Source: G963669295 sp963669295
GTDB lineage: Bacteria; Bacteroidota; Bacteroidia; Flavobacteriales_D; CALLUQ01
DNA: 64,000 bases
Assembly: GCA_963669295.1 (NCBI GenBank)
Contig: OY769938.1
Span: forward strand, 4,340,001 to 4,404,000
Direction of reading: 5' to 3'
In this document: piece after piece, positions 60,106 through 64,000 of the stretch
Numbering within the stretch: the first letter of the stretch is position 1
Layout of the letters: every line of letters begins with the position of its first letter
Notes under the pieces: model-generated
Databases searched by the model: none
Told to the model about the DNA's origin: nothing
What the model saw: only the letters and a program-made list of their open reading frames with translations
Program-made: the position numbers and the translations under genes

Positions 60106-61019
60106 AAATGCACCAGTTTGATGTTGTCGAAATAGAGAATAGGATTGGAAACCCCTTCATCTTGAAAGGCTTCGATGTACAATTCGTAATCAATAGCATT
60201 GACTTCCGAACTTACCACAAATGTTAAGTCTGCGTATATCTTATTCCATTGGGCAACGCCATTATCATCTGTAGATGGATTAACAATAAGCGACCAACGT
60301 TTTACCTCCTCATTGGCATTGCGAGCATATACACCTACAGAAAAAGAATTGTTGGTTTTATAGTTAATCTCCAGGTATACAGGACTGCTATTGCTTTGAG
60401 GGAGCACAAAATTCTCATCGGTCTTTGCCTCGAAGAAACTTTCGGTATCCGTTAAGTAAACTACTGAAGCGCCCGTTCCTTCAAACACTTCCGGAGTATT
60501 TTGAATCAGTTCCAATATGGTATCGCTGCTGGCTGTAGTATTAAATTTAATGCCCGGATCTTCAAAATCTTCTACCCAAATTTGAGTCGTAGAAAAGTAT
60601 TCTACGATAGGCCAAATAGTATCTACATTTTCGGGCACCAGGTTTAATGTGGTTTGATAGGTAGAGTAATACGGGTATCGAGCACGTGTGGTAGCTTGTC
60701 CATTGTCCATAATGCCCGCAATAACATCTACTTTTGCACTTCCCGACGCTAATACGGGAATAGTAGCAGGCAATTCGTATGCCCCTAGCAAATTGTCATT
60801 CACAAATACCCAGGCATCAACAATCTTATGCGAATTGGTTCCTTGAGTACCTAAATCAGTTTGTAAATCAATACGTGAAATATGAATATAAGCAGGGATA
60901 TCCTCTTCAGGGTCGAGCACACTGCACGACGACAGGAATAGGCCAAAAATGACCACCAGGGGAGCGTAGTTCGTAAAATGCATCAAAAAGCCATCTATTG
61001 ACAATAGTCTAAAACGCAT
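60102..61019 (-). CDS. Putative lipoprotein in polysaccharide gene cluster
   Basis: 305 residues; an internal ATG at 60983 gives a cleaner signal peptide ending in lipobox LSSC. The mature part has an Ig-like/carboxypeptidase-regulatory start (VDAWVFVNDNLLGAYELP) and a beta-sandwich end (IDYELYIEAFQDEGVSNPIL and YFDNIKLV) like a carbohydrate-binding module. No precise family recognised. Translational overlap with the sugar transferase and a 33-bp gap from the oxidoreductase make it a probable surface-polysaccharide or attachment component. Confidence 0.75.
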   Translation of the reverse strand: MRFRLLSIDGFLMHFTNYAPLVVIFGLFLSSCSVLDPEEDIPAYIHISRIDLQTDLGTQGTNSHKIVDAWVFVNDNLLGAYELPATIPVLASGSAKVDVIAGIMDNGQATTRARYPYYSTYQTTLNLVPENVDTIWPIVEYFSTTQIWVEDFEDPGIKFNTTASSDTILELIQNTPEVFEGTGASVVYLTDTESFFEAKTDENFVLPQSNSSPVYLEINYKTNNSFSVGVYARNANEEVKRWSLIVNPSTDDNGVAQWNKIYADLTFVVSSEVNAIDYELYIEAFQDEGVSNPILYFDNIKLVHF

Positions 61020-61052
61020 AAAAAGGTTAAATATTATCGCTGGAGATAAAAA

Positions 61053-62045
61053 TTATTCTTCTTCAATCAGGCTGGCTGTCAACTTCAGCTTTTCAATAAT
61101 TTTATGTGCCACATCAAGGGCGTAATAACCATCGTGAATTGTTACCAAAGGAACTGTATTGTTCATTATGGATTTCGCAAAGGTATCCAATTCTTCTTTA
61201 ATGGCATTATTAGGGGTGATTTCTGGTGTTTGAAACATAATTTCTTTCATTCCTTTCCCTTCTCCCAAATCCAATGTCATCGCAAATGGATCAGGCTCAC
61301 CTTCTATGCCTTTCATCTGTACAATCTCAACAGCTTTCTCAAGAAAATCTACCGCGATGTAAGCATCTTTTTGAAAGAACCTTGATTTACGCATGTTTTT
61401 TAACGACATGCGGCTTGCAGTTAGGTTAGCCACACAACCATTGTCAAATTCAATGCGTGCATTGGCAATATCGGGAGTATCACTTACTACAGCTACACCA
61501 CTTGCACTAATTCGTTTAATATTCGATTTTACCACGCTTAATATAATGTCTATGTCGTGAATCATTAAATCAAGTACTACCGATACATCAGTACCTCGTG
61601 GATTAAATTGTGCCAATCGATGCGTTTCAATAAACATCGGTTGGTCGAAATGAGGACGGGCTGTAATGAATGCTGGGTTAAAACGTTCTACATGGCCTAC
61701 CTGCACTTTTACATTTGCCTCTTCTGCAAGTTGCATCAACGATTTGGCCTCATCTGTAGTATTGGTAACCGGCTTTTCAATGAATACGTGTTTCGAGTTT
61801 TTCAACGCCATTGCTGCACATTCGTAATGAGATAGAGTAGGGGTAACAATATCTACCACATCTACAGCATCCATAAGCGCCTCAATACTATCAAACCTTG
61901 GTATACCAAATTCTTCAGCCGCAATGGTTGCGTTTTTTGCATCCGGGTCGTAAAAACCAACGAGCTCGTAGTGATCAATTTCTTTGATTAGTCGTATATG
62001 AATCTTTCCCAAATGGCCAGCGCCAAGCACACCTATCTTTAGCAT
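61053..62045 (-). CDS. Gfo/Idh/MocA family oxidoreductase
   Basis: 330 residues. N-terminal NAD(P)-binding Rossmann fold GVLGAGHLGKIHIRL, then TPTLSHYECA and the family Lys in VFIEKPVTNT, followed by the alpha/beta C-terminal domain with FNPRGTDVSVVLDLMIHDID. Such enzymes oxidise or reduce sugars and nucleotide sugars. Being first in an apparent operon with a lipoprotein and the initiating sugar transferase suggests nucleotide-sugar modification for a surface polysaccharide. The exact substrate is unknown. Confidence 0.92.
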   Translation of the reverse strand: MLKIGVLGAGHLGKIHIRLIKEIDHYELVGFYDPDAKNATIAAEEFGIPRFDSIEALMDAVDVVDIVTPTLSHYECAAMALKNSKHVFIEKPVTNTTDEAKSLMQLAEEANVKVQVGHVERFNPAFITARPHFDQPMFIETHRLAQFNPRGTDVSVVLDLMIHDIDIILSVVKSNIKRISASGVAVVSDTPDIANARIEFDNGCVANLTASRMSLKNMRKSRFFQKDAYIAVDFLEKAVEIVQMKGIEGEPDPFAMTLDLGEGKGMKEIMFQTPEITPNNAIKEELDTFAKSIMNNTVPLVTIHDGYYALDVAHKIIEKLKLTASLIEEE

Positions 62046-62062
62046 AATTGAGCAATTTTGCG

Positions 62063-62070
62063 CAAAAATA
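62063..62070 (-). promoter_or_regulatory. Candidate -7 box TATTTTTG for the oxidoreductase operon
   Basis: Minus-strand TATTTTTG (plus CAAAAATA), 18 bp upstream of the first gene. No clear -33 TTG. Confidence 0.4.
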
Positions 62071-62197
62071 AATGAAATTTAAACCTTATATATAATAAGG
62101 TGTATTACTTATTAACAATGCAACGCTCATTAATTATTAAAAAAACAAGAGAGTTGATGTGGGTTAATAGCTAATTTAGCACCGTTGAAATAATAAA

Positions 62198-62851
62198 ATG
62201 ATTGATACTTATCGACATAAAGGATTGCGTAAGCAATTGGTCAGCGAAATTGCTTCCAAAGGAATTGAAGCAATAGAAGTACTTGCTGCCATTGAAAATA
62301 TCCCCCGTCACTTTTTTCTAGACAATGCTTTCCTGGAGTTTGCTTATCAAGACAAGGCATTTCCTATAGGAGCAGGTCAAACCATTTCTCAACCCTATAC
62401 AGTAGCTTTTCAAACAGAGTTGCTTGGGGTGAAGAAAGGAGACAAGGTATTGGAAATAGGAACCGGGTCGGGATACCAAACAGCAGTATTGTGTGAAATA
62501 GGTGCAAAAGTTTTTTCCATTGAACGTCAGAAGGCATTGTACGATAAAACAAAACACTTATTGGCTCAATTGGGATATAGGCGCGCTAAGTTATTTTATG
62601 GTGATGGGTATAAAGGATTACCTACGTTTGCTCCATTTGATAAAATTCTAATTACTTGTGGTGCACCACGCATTCCGGAAGGATTGTTAGAACAGTTGAA
62701 AATAGGAGGGCAATTGGTGGTGCCGATTGGAGGAGACGGAACACAGGTGATGACGAGCCTTAAGAAGTTGGGAGAAGATCAATTTGAAAAAACAGAACAT
62801 GGGAACTTTAAGTTTGTACCCATGTTAGAAGATAAGGCAAAAGAAGTTTGA
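62198..62851 (+). CDS. pcm: Protein-L-isoaspartate(D-aspartate) O-methyltransferase
   Basis: 217 residues, usual length. Methylates isoaspartyl residues in damaged proteins, starting their repair; cytoplasmic. Family hallmarks: GQTISQPYTVAFQTELLG, the SAM motif VLEIGTGSGYQTAVL, then SIERQKALYDKTKHLLAQLG and ILITCGAPRIPEGLLEQL with GGQLVVPIGG. Transcribed away from the polysaccharide operon. Confidence 0.96.
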   Translation: MIDTYRHKGLRKQLVSEIASKGIEAIEVLAAIENIPRHFFLDNAFLEFAYQDKAFPIGAGQTISQPYTVAFQTELLGVKKGDKVLEIGTGSGYQTAVLCEIGAKVFSIERQKALYDKTKHLLAQLGYRRAKLFYGDGYKGLPTFAPFDKILITCGAPRIPEGLLEQLKIGGQLVVPIGGDGTQVMTSLKKLGEDQFEKTEHGNFKFVPMLEDKAKEV

Positions 62852-63217
62852 TAAATTGAAAACGTGGCACATGTTTTGGTGTGCAACATACGATTTGTTC
62901 TTTGACATCCTGGAAATTGAATTATTTATAATAAATTTAAATTGTTGGGCGAACTCATTGGCTTTTACCGGTTTTCAACAGGTTCAGGGGATATCGTTGA
63001 AAAGAAATTCATAAGGATTTATAGTTAATTGAAAAAAAATTGTAACCTTTGCCGCGAGGATTCCGTTAGTAAGCCTCGGTTGTTAACAGAAATTTGTTGA
63101 TAAAGTCGAATTTGTTAATAACTTTGCCGAAATTTAATTTATATATTTGGCTCAAATTAAATGTTAAACTATTATTAATAAGCAAACAACAAACACTTTT
63201 AAGAAGTTAAATTAAAA
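62852..63217. other. 366-bp leader/promoter region of the outer-membrane protein gene
   Basis: Contains two possible promoters: TAACCTTTG near 63042 (one base longer than consensus) and TATATTTG at 63142-63149. CGAGG-N14-CCTCG (63055-63078) is a small hairpin right after the first. If the first promoter is used, the mRNA has a leader of about 160 nt. No coding sequence seen. Confidence 0.4.
63142..63149 (+). promoter_or_regulatory. Candidate -7 box TATATTTG for the outer-membrane protein gene
   Basis: Exact TAnnTTTG match 68 bp before ATG 63218. TTTG at 63123-63126 lies 15 nt upstream, somewhat short for a -33 box. Confidence 0.4.
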
Positions 63218-64000
63218 ATGACAATTATGAAAAAGAAAGTACTTTTAGTAGCAGCGATCTTTGCGACGTCAATTACGTTTGCTCAAGATCTTACTTCTAA
63301 GAAGGGAGAAACTTTCTTACCAGAAGCTGATGATTGGGCTATTGGTTTTGATGCAGATCCTTTCTTGAACTACGTGGGTAACTTCCTTAACTCTGGTGCT
63401 ACAGCTCCTGATGCAAATTGGGTAAGTGGTGTTAACCAAGCTATTGTTGGTAAAATGTTTAAGGATGCTAACACCGCGTATAGAGCAAAAGTTCGTCTGG
63501 GCTTCGGTTCTACTACTTGGAAACACAATGTTAACGACGACGTAGCAGATTACAACGCTGCTCAAGCCGGTAACTTCCCAGTAGACGATGTAGTTACAGA
63601 TGAAAGAAAACAATCTTACAACGCTATCACTCTTGGTGGTGGTTTGGAGAAAAGAAGAGGTAACACCAGAATTCAAGGATTCTACGGTGGTGAACTTTTA
63701 ATCTCTTTAGGTGGTACTAAAGATGAGTACACTTACGGAAACTCATTCTCTGACAACTACACCGCCACATGGACTGATGATTTCGCAGCTGAGACTACGA
63801 CTTCTTCAAACGGACAAAGAGTTACTTCATCTAAAGATGGTAGCACTTTTGGTGTAACTTTAAGAGGTTTCATCGGTGCTGAGGTATTCGTTTTCCCTAA
63901 AGTATCTGTTGCTATGGAGTACGGATGGGGATTGATGATGAATTCTCAAGGCGATGGCGAGCAAGTAACAGAAGAGTGGACTTTGGCTTCACCTACTGCT
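63218..64000 (+). CDS. Putative outer-membrane beta-barrel protein, 3' end outside window
   Basis: Open from ATG 63218 (or 63227, which starts a signal peptide MKKKVLLVAAIFATSITFAQ) to the window end with no stop, at least 261 residues. The mature part alternates hydrophobic and polar residues with strands such as YRAKVRLGFGSTTW, YNAITLGGGLEKRR and TRIQGFYGGELLISLGG, and VAMEYGWGLMM near the end, as in outer-membrane barrels. Codon use is strongly skewed (GGT, TCT, AAC, GAT), unlike most genes here, as in highly expressed genes. No specific family is recognised. Confidence 0.8.
   Translation, partial: MTIMKKKVLLVAAIFATSITFAQDLTSKKGETFLPEADDWAIGFDADPFLNYVGNFLNSGATAPDANWVSGVNQAIVGKMFKDANTAYRAKVRLGFGSTTWKHNVNDDVADYNAAQAGNFPVDDVVTDERKQSYNAITLGGGLEKRRGNTRIQGFYGGELLISLGGTKDEYTYGNSFSDNYTATWTDDFAAETTTSSNGQRVTSSKDGSTFGVTLRGFIGAEVFVFPKVSVAMEYGWGLMMNSQGDGEQVTEEWTLASPTA

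Overview
The window looks like chromosomal DNA from a member of the Bacteroidota, probably a free-living, polymer-degrading lineage near Flavobacteriales, Sphingobacteriales or Cytophagales. The evidence: six proteins end in type IX secretion system (T9SS) sorting domains; two giant propeller sensor kinases are paired with LytTR regulators; there is a TonB-type receptor with a carboxypeptidase-regulatory-like plug; GH16 laminarinase-like enzymes are present; Shine-Dalgarno sites are nearly absent; and several promoters fit the Bacteroidota pattern TTG-N19/20-TAnnTTTG. No rRNA, CRISPR array, transposase, integrase or replication origin was seen.

Layout. 1-7 kb: the end of a giant repetitive protein with SPOR-like domains, then clpS and an M48 metalloprotease lipoprotein. 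7.1-8.5 kb: a tRNA-Arg(ACG) whose last 17 bp recur 1360 bp downstream, bracketing one beta-propeller-like gene; this looks like a mini-island with no integrase. 8.5-16.5 kb: accessory region with a methyltransferase, secreted proteins, an S74-chaperone/T9SS protein, a frameshifted GH16 gene, a fragment resembling a T9SS domain, and a zinc-protease-like protein. 16.6-23.1 kb: a TonB-type barrel and a 1244-residue repeat-rich S74/T9SS protein. 23.2-27.9 kb: a membrane-anchored LytTR protein and a kinase/LytTR pair. 28-30.4 kb: intact GH16/FG-GAP/T9SS enzyme. 30.5-35.1 kb: uncharacterised proteins and a 21-bp minisatellite. 35.3-44.9 kb: T9SS serine hydrolase, a second kinase/LytTR pair and a 1371-residue T9SS protein. 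45-50.9 kb: NarL-type regulator, CDGSH protein, hydrolase-OsmC fusion, TIGR02757, TraB/GumN and LolD-like genes. 51-58.6 kb: sucC, a choice-of-anchor-L T9SS protein, accC, DUF4294 and 3-hydroxyacyl-CoA dehydrogenase. 58.7-62 kb: an apparent operon of oxidoreductase, lipoprotein and sugar-phosphate transferase for surface polysaccharide. 62.2-64 kb: pcm and the start of a probably abundant outer-membrane protein.

How the parts fit. Much of the window concerns sensing and acting on the outside of the cell: propeller kinases and LytTR regulators lie beside T9SS cargo, GH16 enzymes and a TonB-type barrel, suggesting inducible polymer use. The most unusual items are the tRNA-bracketed one-gene element, the membrane-anchored LytTR protein without kinase, the two proteins where a potentially self-cleaving S74 domain precedes the T9SS signal, and four terminators that share the same stem within 12 kb.
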